Assembly: GCA_015075375.1 (NCBI GenBank)
Contig: JABTUM010000001.1
Location: 2,661,201 to 2,725,200 of the forward strand
Direction: 5' to 3'
DNA from: Planctomycetota bacterium
GTDB lineage: Bacteria > Planctomycetota > SZUA-567 > H5-PLA8
DNA length: 64,000 nt
Shown: one piece after another, positions 46,471 to 54,524 of the stretch
Position numbering within the stretch: the stretch's first letter is position 1
Layout: each line of letters begins with the position of its first letter
The notes under the pieces: generated by a model
Told to the model about the DNA's origin: nothing
The model's database searches: none
The model's input: only the letters and a program-made list of their open reading frames with translations
Program-made: the position numbers and the translations under genes

Positions 46471-47060
46471 CGTAATCGTTCGCATCCCGTGCGAACGCGA
46501 TGAACCCACTCCCAGCGCTTGGAGCCTCGTGAACCACCCCTTGAGCTTTTCCCCTCTCCCTCTGGGAGAGGGCAGGGTGAGGGAGGTTTTCAGCAGCCCC
46601 AGCATCACTGATGCCCAACGCATCTCCCAAGCCGCTCGCGTCCCGTAGGGACGCGATGAAAAATAGTCCAGCGCCTAGCGCCTGTTGAATCAGCCGTTGA
46701 GCCTTTCCCCTCTCCCTCTGGGAGAGGGCCGGGTGGGGGAGGTTTTCAGCAGCCCCAGCATCACTGATGCCCAACGCATCGCCCAAGCCATTCGCGTCCC
46801 GTAGGGACGCAGTGAAAAATAGTCCAGCGCCTAGCGCCTGTTGAAGCAGCCGTTGAGCCTTTCCCCTCTCCCTCTGGGAGAGGGCCGGGTGAGGGAGGTT
46901 TTCAGCAGCCCCAGCATCACTGATGCCCAACGCATCGCCCAAGCCGCTCGCGTCCCGCAGGGACGCAGTGAAAATAGCCCAGCGATTTATCGCTGGGTTT
47001 CCGAGCGCCTCCCCAAACCGCTCGCGTCCCATAGGGACGCGATGAACGCTCATCCAAGCG
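46471..47060. repeat. tandem array of a 156-bp repeat
   Basis: Two complete units (46541-46696 and 46697-46852) are nearly identical, a third begins at 46853 and diverges after about 120 bp, and a decayed partial unit precedes 46541. Each unit carries two palindromes: CCCTCTCCCTCTGGGAGAGGG and GCGTCCCGTAGGGACGC. The first also occurs alone near 40405. Small open frames inside are not conserved between copies and are not genes. Confidence 0.92.
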
Positions 47061-47439
47061 GCTCCGCGGCAAGCTTACGACCATGGCATTCAAGCAAGGC
47101 ATGGGGCCGCTGTGCTCAAAACATACAAATACAAGTAAGCACACAAAACAAAGCCTTGACGTTTGCCTCCAAAACGCCTGCACCACGTTCCAAGCCGGAC
47201 CTTTAAGCTTCCAACAAGCCCCTGCAGTCTTCCAAAAGCCCAAAATGCACATGTTCCTAAAAGCACAGAAGAACCTGCAACGATTATAGCGCAAATATGG
47301 CACGATCAAACTTTTTGTACGAGGTGCACGCCCATCCTCGACCACCCGGTACGTCAATTTAGGTTAATATAAGTCCTTAAAGACCGTGAGACCGATAGGG
47401 CTCAATCAATAGATTCAATTTGAATCCCTAACATAGTGC
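47061..47439. other. AT-richer gene-free spacer before parS
   Basis: This stretch has clearly lower GC than its surroundings and is strongly biased to A and C on the plus strand. It holds no credible gene. A 15-bp palindrome (GATTCAATTTGAATC, 47412-47426) lies just before the first parS. parA would be expected here but is absent. Confidence 0.6.
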
Positions 47440-47459
47440 AATGTTCCACGTGGAACATT
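47440..47459. promoter_or_regulatory. parS centromere site 1
   Basis: AATGTTCCACGTGGAACATT is a 20-bp perfect palindrome whose core TGTTCCACGTGGAACA is close to the conserved bacterial parS (TGTTNCACGTGAAACA). ParB, encoded just downstream, should bind here and spread. Confidence 0.92.
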
Positions 47460-47543
47460 TGGCCATTAGCAATCCCCCAAAACCCGACGCATCCTTACGC
47501 CCCATCGAGCCCGAACGACCTCAGAATCAGCTCCAAATCACCA

Positions 47544-47563
47544 AATGTTCCACGTGGAACATT
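47544..47563. promoter_or_regulatory. parS centromere site 2
   Basis: The same 20-bp palindrome as site 1, without a mismatch, 104 bp further on. Confidence 0.92.
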
Positions 47564-47705
47564 CGTAATTGCAGCCCATCAACCCCACCCCCGGCCTAGC
47601 CGATCAGCCAGACGATACGAATGCGCCTCTAGACCGATGTGGCCCATATCCCAAAGCCGTTACGGTGTACCAATCCCTGCGCTATACCGCCCCCTAACGC
47701 CCCCC

Positions 47706-47725
47706 AATGTTCCACGTGGAACATT
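47706..47725. promoter_or_regulatory. parS centromere site 3
   Basis: Third identical copy, 162 bp after site 2 and 75 bp before the parB start codon, so ParB bound here may also repress its own gene. Confidence 0.92.
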
Positions 47726-47799
47726 TGCCCATTAGAATCGCTTGACGCAGCACCAAAACCAGCGCATATTCATTGCCCACGCCATAGGGGGAACCAACC

Positions 47800-48723
47800 A
47801 TGGACGCTCAACCGCCCCGCCGCGGGCTCGGCGCTTTGCTCCAACGCACCACCGGTGGGGCTCCTGGAACCCAGGCCACACCAGCCACCTTAAACCCCAC
47901 GCCGATCCGCTGCATCCGGCCCAATCCCAACCAGCCGCGTAAAGACTTCGACGAAACGGCTCTGGAGGAGCTGGCGGCCTCGATCCGAGCCAAGGGCATT
48001 ATTCAGCCCATTGTGCTCCGCGAACTGCCCCCCGCCGAAGTTCAGGGCGAGCTGCGCTACGAAATCATCGCCGGCGAACGCCGCTGGCGTGCGTCCCAGC
48101 GTGCGGGGCTTCAGGAGGTTCCGGCCTACGTCAAACCGGTCTTCAGCGAGAGCGAAGTGCTCCTGCTTTCGCTCATCGAAAACCTCCAGCGCGACGACCT
48201 GAATCCCATCGAAGAAGGCCTGGCCTACCAGCGCTTGCGAGACACCTACCAGCTTACCCAAGACCAGGTCGCAGAAGCCGTCGGCAAGAGCCGCGTGGCG
48301 GTATCCAACGCGGTCCGCCTGTTGGAGCTTCCCGAGCCCATTCAGGATGCCATTCGCAGCGGCAAGCTCTCCATGGGCCACGCCAAGATCCTGATGAGCG
48401 TGCCCGATCGGAAGCTCCAACTGCACCTTTCGGCCAAGACTCAGGCCGAAGGCCTGACCGTCCGGCAGCTCGAGATCTTTGCCGTAGGCGACGAAGAAGC
48501 CGCGACCACGGAAACCGTCACCGAAGAAACCACCCGCGGACCGGCCCGGCCGCCGCGCACCAAGCCCGACCATATCCGCAGCATCGAGCGCAAGCTGAGC
48601 GAGCATTTGGGCACGCGGGTCAAGGTCGAGGAAGGCGCCCGGAAAGGCAAGATCGTGATCGAGTTCTATTCGGTCAAGGATTTCGATCGCCTGACCAAGC
48701 AGATGGGCTTAAAAGACGAATAG
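47800..48723 (+). CDS. parB: chromosome-partitioning protein ParB
   Basis: The 307-residue protein has the chromosomal ParB layout: an N-terminal ParA-interacting peptide (PPRRGLGALLQ), the CTP-binding domain with RKDFDETALEELAASIRAKG, the C motif YEIIAGERRWRAS and LSLIENLQRDDLNPIEEGLA, a central HTH (LTQDQVAEAVGKSRVAVSNA) that reads parS, and a C-terminal dimer domain after a charged linker. Three parS sites lie directly upstream. No parA is present on either side, unlike the usual parAB pair; the ParA-binding peptide suggests that parA exists elsewhere in the genome. Confidence 0.96.
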   Translation: MDAQPPRRGLGALLQRTTGGAPGTQATPATLNPTPIRCIRPNPNQPRKDFDETALEELAASIRAKGIIQPIVLRELPPAEVQGELRYEIIAGERRWRASQRAGLQEVPAYVKPVFSESEVLLLSLIENLQRDDLNPIEEGLAYQRLRDTYQLTQDQVAEAVGKSRVAVSNAVRLLELPEPIQDAIRSGKLSMGHAKILMSVPDRKLQLHLSAKTQAEGLTVRQLEIFAVGDEEAATTETVTEETTRGPARPPRTKPDHIRSIERKLSEHLGTRVKVEEGARKGKIVIEFYSVKDFDRLTKQMGLKDE

Positions 48724-48756
48724 CCTAAAATATAGCTAAATTAAGCTTACTCCAAC

Positions 48757-48776
48757 TTGCACGCGTGCAAACTTTT
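48757..48776 (+). terminator. possible weak terminator after parB
   Basis: The 14-bp palindrome TTGCACGCGTGCAA is followed by ACTTTTT, 33 nt past the parB stop codon. The stem is short, so this could instead be a protein-binding site. Confidence 0.4.
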
Positions 48777-48954
48777 TCAGGCGCTCGATTTCTGTCTCTC
48801 ACGCTTGCGAGGAATCGCCGATCTGCGTATAAAGGTCGTGCTTAAAAGCCTTTTCAGAACTCGGCGCCTTTCGGTCCCAAAGACCGCGCTGGGCCAGTCG
48901 TATCTGTGATGCCGTTTTGGGCGGCGGCTGGCGCGTGGTTTTAAGGAGCTTCAC

Positions 48955-49410
48955 GTGGACGCAGCGGAAGAAACTCGTGGCGAACGCTGGGCGCGCCGGG
49001 TGCGGCATGCGCTGAGCGCCGCTGTGGTTGCGTTGGTCGCGCTGCTCGCGCTGGATGCCGTGCGCGGCGAAGGACTCTTCAGCGTTCCGACGGCGCAAGC
49101 GACGGCGATCGCGGCGGCTCCGAATTTCATCACGCTTTCCACGCCCACGGGCGCGAACAGTTTCTACATTATCGACAGCGCGGAAGAAGTGATCTGCGTG
49201 TACCAGATGCGCGGCGACACGCTGCGTCTGGTGAGCGTGCGGAACTTCACCAAAGATACGGACATCATGGACAGCAGCATCGAGACGATCCGCGGGTCGG
49301 ACGGCAAGCCGATCAAGATCGAAGGCGGTTCGGGCGTGACGACGCAGGAAGCGAAGGAGTACGCCGACCAGCTTCAGAAGTACATGGATGACGCCGAGAA
49401 GAAGCGCTGA
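48955..49410 (+). CDS. small membrane-anchored protein, paralogue 1
   Basis: The GTG at 48955 has AAGGAG 6 nt upstream. The 151-residue protein has one N-terminal hydrophobic helix (ALSAAVVALVALLALDAV) and an exported domain with a short beta meander (NSFYIIDSAEEVICVYQMRG, DTLRLVSVRNFTKDTDIMDS), then a charged helical tail. The meander aligns with that of the next gene. I do not recognise a family. It begins an apparent unit with the genes at 49438 and 49897. Confidence 0.8.
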   Translation: MDAAEETRGERWARRVRHALSAAVVALVALLALDAVRGEGLFSVPTAQATAIAAAPNFITLSTPTGANSFYIIDSAEEVICVYQMRGDTLRLVSVRNFTKDTDIMDSSIETIRGSDGKPIKIEGGSGVTTQEAKEYADQLQKYMDDAEKKR

Positions 49411-49437
49411 GCGGGCCGGTCCAGGGGAGACGGTACG

Positions 49438-49812
49438 ATGGGCAAGCAATCGAAAACCTGGCTGCAAAACGCGGGGCTGGCGCTGCTGCTGGGCCTGTTG
49501 AGCTGCGCGTACTTCGCGTCCCCCGCGTCCCCGGTGCAGGCGGCCGGCGGCGGCTGGGAGACGAACAACATCATGGCGCTGACGACGGATCCGGGCGAGC
49601 GCCTCGTGCTGGTGGATACGCGCAAGAAGACGATCTGCATCTACAAGAACCTTGGCGCGGGCCAATTTCGTCTGGTCGGTGCGCGTTCCTATAAGTACGA
49701 TGTGGCGGTGAAGGATTCGGCCAAGACGCCCATCGAACGCGGGAACGGCGTGACGTACCTGCAGGTCAAGCAGATGCTGGATGCCGCGGCGGCGCAAACG
49801 CCCGGACAATAG
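49438..49812 (+). CDS. small secreted protein, paralogue 2
   Basis: The 124-residue product has a signal peptide (NAGLALLLGLLSCAYFASPA, cleavage near VQAAGG) and the same beta meander as its upstream neighbour (RLVLVDTRKKTICIYKNLGA, GQFRLVGARSYKYDVAVKDS). The final helix TYLQVKQMLDAAAAQ corresponds to the tail of the paralogue. The gap to that gene is 27 nt, so they are probably co-transcribed tandem duplicates that diverged. Function unknown. Confidence 0.78.
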   Translation: MGKQSKTWLQNAGLALLLGLLSCAYFASPASPVQAAGGGWETNNIMALTTDPGERLVLVDTRKKTICIYKNLGAGQFRLVGARSYKYDVAVKDSAKTPIERGNGVTYLQVKQMLDAAAAQTPGQ

Positions 49813-49896
49813 GGTAGAATATTCAACGGGCGGGTATCGCGGCGCGCGCGCCGCCATCCGCATACGGGGCCAGGCCGGAGCAAGGAGCGACTTACG

Positions 49897-50910
49897 ATGG
49901 CGAACGGCGAACTGATCGATGCACGTGCGGCGATGGACATGCTGGGCATCGACGAGAACAAATTGCAGACGCTGGTCGCGCGCGGCGACCTCCGCGCCTT
50001 CCGCTCGGCCGGAACGATGAAGTTCCGCCGCGAGGACGTAATGGGGCTGAAGACCGAAAAGGGCACCGAGCCGACGATCATCATTCCGTCGGCGGGTCCG
50101 CGCAAGCCGGGCCAGTCGGGCATCCTCTCGGCGATCGACGCGCCTCCGGCCGGCGGCAGCGGCATCTCGCCCGCCGCGCGGCAGCCCGGCGGCAGCGGGA
50201 TCTCCCCCGGCGCGCCCAACAACGAACAGACCGGCACGATCGTCTTCGACGACATCGACTTCGTACCCACCGACGATGCCATGTCCACGCAGCAGCAGAC
50301 GGTGGTGGGCTCGGCGATCACCAGCGGCGTGGGCGACGCGGCCACGATGGTCGATCAGCGCGCGGTCGGCGGCGAACAGACGGGCGAAATGACGGTCGTC
50401 GACAACGAAGCCCTGGACGAAAACGCGGTCAGCACCGGCCCGGCGATTCCGGTCGGCGCGCCGCCCGCAACGGGTTCGGGTCCGCGCCCGGCGGCGATGG
50501 CGCCGGCTCGCGCGCAGTCCCGCGTCGGTTCTTCGGTCGGTCCGGCCGTCTCCCGCGTTCGCGCGGGCGTCAGCGGCGCGGCCACCGTGGCTCGCCGCAC
50601 CGCCACGGTCTACGAAGTCAAGACCGCGCACCCGATCATGACGGCCGTCCTGATCCTCAACACGCTCGTGCTGCTCTTCACCGGCAGCGTCTTCGGCGTG
50701 ATGCTCTTCAAGGGCCACTACGACTACGATCAGCTTTCCGAAGAAGGCAGCAAGCAGCGCATCATTCCGCCGTACCTGACCAAGCAGGATGGCTTGGGGA
50801 TTTACGAAGGGATGTACTCGGGCAGCCTTTTCGGCTCGCTCCCGGGTAACCCGGCCGATCCGAAGCCGGCCGGCGAACCCTTCAGCGGCGACAGCAGCTC
50901 GGAAGAGTAA
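49897..50910 (+). CDS. excisionase-like HTH protein with C-terminal membrane helix
   Basis: The 337-residue protein starts with a MerR/excisionase-type HTH (ELIDARAAMDMLGIDENKLQ, LVARGDLRAFRSAGTMKFRR). A long disordered Gly/Ser/Pro-rich linker contains small repeats (GGSGISP twice, EQTGTIV/EQTGEMT). Near residue 250 there is one membrane helix (IMTAVLILNTLVLLFTGSVF), then a 70-residue exported tail. A DNA-binding-like domain tethered to the membrane suggests signal transfer or DNA anchoring, but the HTH may have another role. It lies 84 nt after the small secreted paralogues and ends at a strong terminator. Confidence 0.85.
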   Translation: MANGELIDARAAMDMLGIDENKLQTLVARGDLRAFRSAGTMKFRREDVMGLKTEKGTEPTIIIPSAGPRKPGQSGILSAIDAPPAGGSGISPAARQPGGSGISPGAPNNEQTGTIVFDDIDFVPTDDAMSTQQQTVVGSAITSGVGDAATMVDQRAVGGEQTGEMTVVDNEALDENAVSTGPAIPVGAPPATGSGPRPAAMAPARAQSRVGSSVGPAVSRVRAGVSGAATVARRTATVYEVKTAHPIMTAVLILNTLVLLFTGSVFGVMLFKGHYDYDQLSEEGSKQRIIPPYLTKQDGLGIYEGMYSGSLFGSLPGNPADPKPAGEPFSGDSSSEE

Positions 50911-50935
50911 CTTCCGTCACTTATTCGGCTTACCA

Positions 50936-50967
50936 AGCCCCGGCGCGAACCGCCGGGGCTTTTTTTT
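50936..50967 (+). terminator. rho-independent terminator after the HTH/TM gene
   Basis: A 10-bp stem (AGCCCCGGCG, 5-nt loop, CGCCGGGGCT) followed by seven T residues. It closes the three-gene unit 48955-50910. Confidence 0.93.
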
Positions 50968-51161
50968 GCCCGTCCGCGGCGTTTCCCTTTAGCCCGCCAT
51001 AAATTATGGCTGGTATCCCGGTTCTTGATGCGTCCAGTAGGTTCGGCGGCACGTGGGGCCGCTGGTCAAAATCCTGAAAGTCACGTCGCCGAACCGATTT
51101 GCACAACGAGCGGGGGTTGCCTTGGTCGATACTGACGGGTACAACCGTGCGACTTAGGCAC

Positions 51162-53174
51162 ATGTGGGGGAGTACGGGATTGCATCAGGGTAAGCGAAAG
51201 AGTGCCGGGTCGAGTCCTTGGCTCCGGCTGGCCATCCTTATGGTGGCGGCTTGGGCTGGCGTGGGAGCGGTTCGGGCCGAGCAGGCAGCGCCATCGTTCC
51301 CGGACCGGACCGTGAAAGTGACCGTGCTGCCGTTTGCCGCGGTGGGTCCGCGCGCGGGCGAGCCGCCTCCGATTCCTCCGTTCTCCTGGGACCAGAGCGT
51401 CCTCGTGCGCGAAGGCGCGAGCTTTATTTATACGATCGAGGGGTTCGACCCGGGCTTTAATCCGGTCAGCATTGTCCGCAGCGTGCCGCCGGTGGTGGAA
51501 TTGGATCCGGCGGTCAGCACCTTCGAGTTCAATTCGGTGATCGTCTCGAACTGGGAGCGGCGGAACAATCAGGCGCTGCTCCAGGTGCCGACGCTGCTGC
51601 CGACCTTCTTTTCCGATACGACCTCCTTTGACGTGCACGTGGGCGAGCTTTCGGATACCGCGACCGACTACGCGCTGACGGTCAAGGTGAATCCGCCCGG
51701 CGATTTCAAGCCGATCCGCCCGCGCCCGACCTTGACCCGCAGCGCCGGATTCATTTTTCCGCCCGGCAATATCGTGCGCTACCAGTGGACGGGGCAGGGG
51801 AGCGAGTACCAGCCGGACTTCCTGGTGGACTTTTCGGGCCGGACCGGCGCGGCCGAGACGGCCGGCGTAACCAGCAGCACCGTCGTCAACCGGCGCGCGA
51901 TCAAGGTCCGCCCGCTGGTGCTCGGGCATCACCTGATGCTGGTGACGCCCTGGAACCCGCACCTCAACGCCATCGAGCGGCAGCGCGGTTCGCAGAGCAA
52001 CGGGGCGGTCTTCGAATGCGGCTTCGGCTCGGCGAACCTGGCGCCGGTCTCCGACGGTTTGCTGGCGGATACGTTCTTTCCGGCGGCCGGGTCGCCGGTC
52101 TCGAACGTGACGCCCAACGCCGTCGATCCGGAGACGGCCACCAACGCGTTCGCGGGCTCGGAGATCGATTGGGGCGACGGCACGGTCGATAACCTGGACA
52201 CGCATACGTACACCGATCCGGGCATCTTCAAGGCGGTGGCGCAAGTCGAGGACCCCGACGACGCGATGCTCTTCGGGCAAGCCGAAGACCTGTTCGTCGT
52301 CGATGCGACGCTGGTGCGTTCGGTCGGCCCCGGCGCTCCGGCCGGCACGACGCCGCGCGTCACCTGCTCGGTTTCGAAGCAGATTCCGATCCGCGAAGGC
52401 GGGATCGGCGAAGAGCACAAGGACACGCTGACGATGCGCTGGTCGGGCATCGGCGCGGCGGCAGGCGAATGGGTGGTCTTCGCGCTGAACCGCAACCGCT
52501 TCGGGCGCATGCCTACCGATCCGGTTCCCGGCCCCGGCGAGATTGACGACCGCATCATCCTGGGCGCCAACCGGCGCTGGAGCGGGCGCGCGCCAAATGC
52601 CGAGATCCTAAAGGTTTCGGCCACCGCCACCAGCATCGTCTGCACGGTCCAGAAGGCCGACCTCGACCGCACCGGCGATCCGCGCTTGGGCGGCGTCGAG
52701 ACGAAAGACGACTTCCTGAACCAGCTCGTCGCGATCTGCATCGTCCCGGCCGACTTGAATCCCTCCAATACACGCTGCTACCGCATGGATCCGGACGACG
52801 TGCTGCGCCTGACGGCTCAAGGCGGCAAGGACACCGGGTTCTTCGATCCCGAGATCAAGATCACCGCGAAATCCTACGCGCCCAAGCCGTTGCTGAAGCT
52901 GTTGGACCCCAACGGCAGCGAGATTCTTCTGGGCGGGGATACGTTCGACGTGACTTGGCAGAGTTTCGGCGCCGTGGGCAACGTCGATCTGACCTTCAGC
53001 GACGACAACGGGAAGACGTGGCAGGATCTGGCCATCGATACGCCGAACGACGGCGAGGAGACGGTGACGATTCCAGCCGTGGCGAGCAACAAGTGCCGGA
53101 TGCGCATCCGGCCCAACGGCCTCACCAAGCCAGAAGACAAGAGCGACAAAAACTTCATCGTGGTCGTGCCGTAG
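51162..53174 (+). CDS. large secreted PKD-like protein
   Basis: Start choice is uncertain: the ATG at 51162 is used, but the TTG at 51180 has the better site (GGGGGAG, 7 nt) and the frame extends further up. Either way the N-terminus has a signal peptide (SPWLRLAILMVAAWAGVGAV, then RAEQ). The 670-residue product is mostly beta-sandwich modules. One has the PKD signature (IDWGDGTVDNLDTHTYTDPG), and the C-terminal one resembles the Ig-like module with FDVTWQSFGAVGNVDLTFSD and DNGKTWQDLAIDTP. It is probably a cell-surface or matrix protein that binds glycans or other proteins. Confidence 0.85.
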   Translation: MWGSTGLHQGKRKSAGSSPWLRLAILMVAAWAGVGAVRAEQAAPSFPDRTVKVTVLPFAAVGPRAGEPPPIPPFSWDQSVLVREGASFIYTIEGFDPGFNPVSIVRSVPPVVELDPAVSTFEFNSVIVSNWERRNNQALLQVPTLLPTFFSDTTSFDVHVGELSDTATDYALTVKVNPPGDFKPIRPRPTLTRSAGFIFPPGNIVRYQWTGQGSEYQPDFLVDFSGRTGAAETAGVTSSTVVNRRAIKVRPLVLGHHLMLVTPWNPHLNAIERQRGSQSNGAVFECGFGSANLAPVSDGLLADTFFPAAGSPVSNVTPNAVDPETATNAFAGSEIDWGDGTVDNLDTHTYTDPGIFKAVAQVEDPDDAMLFGQAEDLFVVDATLVRSVGPGAPAGTTPRVTCSVSKQIPIREGGIGEEHKDTLTMRWSGIGAAAGEWVVFALNRNRFGRMPTDPVPGPGEIDDRIILGANRRWSGRAPNAEILKVSATATSIVCTVQKADLDRTGDPRLGGVETKDDFLNQLVAICIVPADLNPSNTRCYRMDPDDVLRLTAQGGKDTGFFDPEIKITAKSYAPKPLLKLLDPNGSEILLGGDTFDVTWQSFGAVGNVDLTFSDDNGKTWQDLAIDTPNDGEETVTIPAVASNKCRMRIRPNGLTKPEDKSDKNFIVVVP

Positions 53175-53189
53175 CGCGATCCTGCGCGG

Positions 53190-53498
53190 CTATTGGAAAT
53201 CCTTCACGTCGCACAACCGCGAAAGCGCCACGACGCGCGCCATGGGGATGTAGGTCAGATCGCGATTGGCGCGCACGCCGATCTTGCGCGCTTCGTGGGC
53301 GTAACGCTCCTTATTCAGCCCCGACGGCCGGATCTCGTGGATATCCACCTGGCTTAAACACAGGAACTCCCGGTCGCCGTGTTCCAGCTTGCCCAGGAAA
53401 ACGTAGTGCGTATCGGTGTCCACGATCACCACTTCGCCCAACAGCGGGCGCAGCGCTTCGGGGGTCGATCCGGATGGGAAGGGGGGGAGGGCGGTCAT
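53190..53498 (-). CDS. small conserved-looking protein with SH3-like barrel pattern
   Basis: The ATG at 53498 follows GAGGAG by 8 nt. The 102-residue protein has a strand pattern of a small beta barrel (LLGEVVIVDTDTHYVFLGKL, REFLCLSQVDIHEIRPS) similar to LSm/SH3-type folds, then a helical, basic C-terminus (NKERYAHEARKIGVRANRDL) ending in IPMARVVALSRLCDVKDF. I cannot name the family. It might bind RNA or protein. It is convergent with the PKD-like gene, 15 nt apart. Confidence 0.75.
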   Translation of the reverse strand: MTALPPFPSGSTPEALRPLLGEVVIVDTDTHYVFLGKLEHGDREFLCLSQVDIHEIRPSGLNKERYAHEARKIGVRANRDLTYIPMARVVALSRLCDVKDFQ

Positions 53499-53609
53499 GG
53501 GGCGCTCCTCACGAGCCAAGGGCAACAGACGCGGTACGGCAAGATACGCAGTAAATCGTGAAACGTAAAACATGATTACGGCCGGACTCGGCCGCCTGCG
53601 CATCCCGCT

Positions 53610-54434
53610 TTACGCCCCGCCCACCGTCCCCAAAAATTGCACCGTCGCGTTCACCAAGGGTCGGATTTCCACGTCGTCGATGCGGTCCCAAAAGGCTTCC
53701 AGGCGCAGGCATTCCAGGCGCGTCTGGGGGCCGAGGGCCTGGATCAGGCGCTGGCTGTCGGGTTGGGGGCCGTCGCGCAGGGTGATCTGAAGCAGCAGGG
53801 CGGGGCAGGGGAGCGGCCCGGGGGGCTGTCCGTTTACGCCTCCGCTGGGCGAGAAGAGGTCCACGGCCTGGACGTCGTCGAGGAACGCGCGCGCGGTGGC
53901 GAAGCCGTCGAGGTCCACGACGTCGGATGCGGCGGCGGAGACGGGCGCCGGCGCGTCGGTACCGGCGGTGATCTCGGCGCGCATCTTGGCGCGCAGGCGC
54001 CACTGGCGTTCCTGGGTGCGCCCTTGGGCGAACGGAGCCAGCGCCACCACGGCGGCGGGGCGCAACGAGCGCGCATGCTGCAACACGAGCGTGCCGCCCA
54101 AGCGCAAGCCGGCCACGGCGACGTTCGCCGAGCCGCTGAGCTTCTTGAGTTCTTCGACTGCCGCGGCCAGATCGGAAGCGAGTTCGGACCAGCGCCGTTG
54201 AGCCGGCACGCCGCCCGATTCGCCGCTGCCGCGATAATCGAAGCGCAGGACCGGATGCCCGGCCGCCGCGCACGACCGCGCCAGTGCGCAGAGTGCGCCG
54301 TACGCGCTCTTGCGTTCCTCGAAGAAGCTCGGCGCGATGACCAGAGGCACGCGCGCCGCCGCATCGGGCGCGTGGTAGACGCCGTACAGCGGCACGCCGT
54401 CGCGCGCCTGGAAGTAGCCGGGGGTTTCGGTCAT
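53610..54434 (-). CDS. alpha/beta-hydrolase-fold protein lacking the nucleophile Ser
   Basis: This 274-residue protein has the alpha/beta-hydrolase core (VPLVIAPSFFEERKSAYGAL, HPVLRFDYRGSGESGG). The nucleophile elbow, usually GxSxG, reads GLRLGG in NVAVAGLRLGGTLVLQHA, so the catalytic Ser is replaced by Arg. This same change is seen in hydrolase-like proteins linked to exosortase systems. It is probably non-catalytic or uses another mechanism. No exosortase gene is in the window. Confidence 0.8.
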   Translation of the reverse strand: MTETPGYFQARDGVPLYGVYHAPDAAARVPLVIAPSFFEERKSAYGALCALARSCAAAGHPVLRFDYRGSGESGGVPAQRRWSELASDLAAAVEELKKLSGSANVAVAGLRLGGTLVLQHARSLRPAAVVALAPFAQGRTQERQWRLRAKMRAEITAGTDAPAPVSAAASDVVDLDGFATARAFLDDVQAVDLFSPSGGVNGQPPGPLPCPALLLQITLRDGPQPDSQRLIQALGPQTRLECLRLEAFWDRIDDVEIRPLVNATVQFLGTVGGA

Positions 54435-54524
54435 CGAGAATCCGTTAAACTACGGAGGCGCGGAGCAAACCCGTTCCCGTCAGCCCTGCCATGCTCCGTG
54501 TCTCCGTGGTGCATGGTCCTTTCG

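Noticed and set aside
46471..47060. CRISPR array
   Set aside because: Units are 156 bp and nearly identical throughout with no variable spacers, and no cas genes are present.
46841..47206. Small gene inside the repeat array
   Set aside because: The frame is made of repeat DNA and is not kept between copies.
47061..47439. Degraded parA before parB
   Set aside because: No ParA motif (Walker A or others) can be read in any frame.
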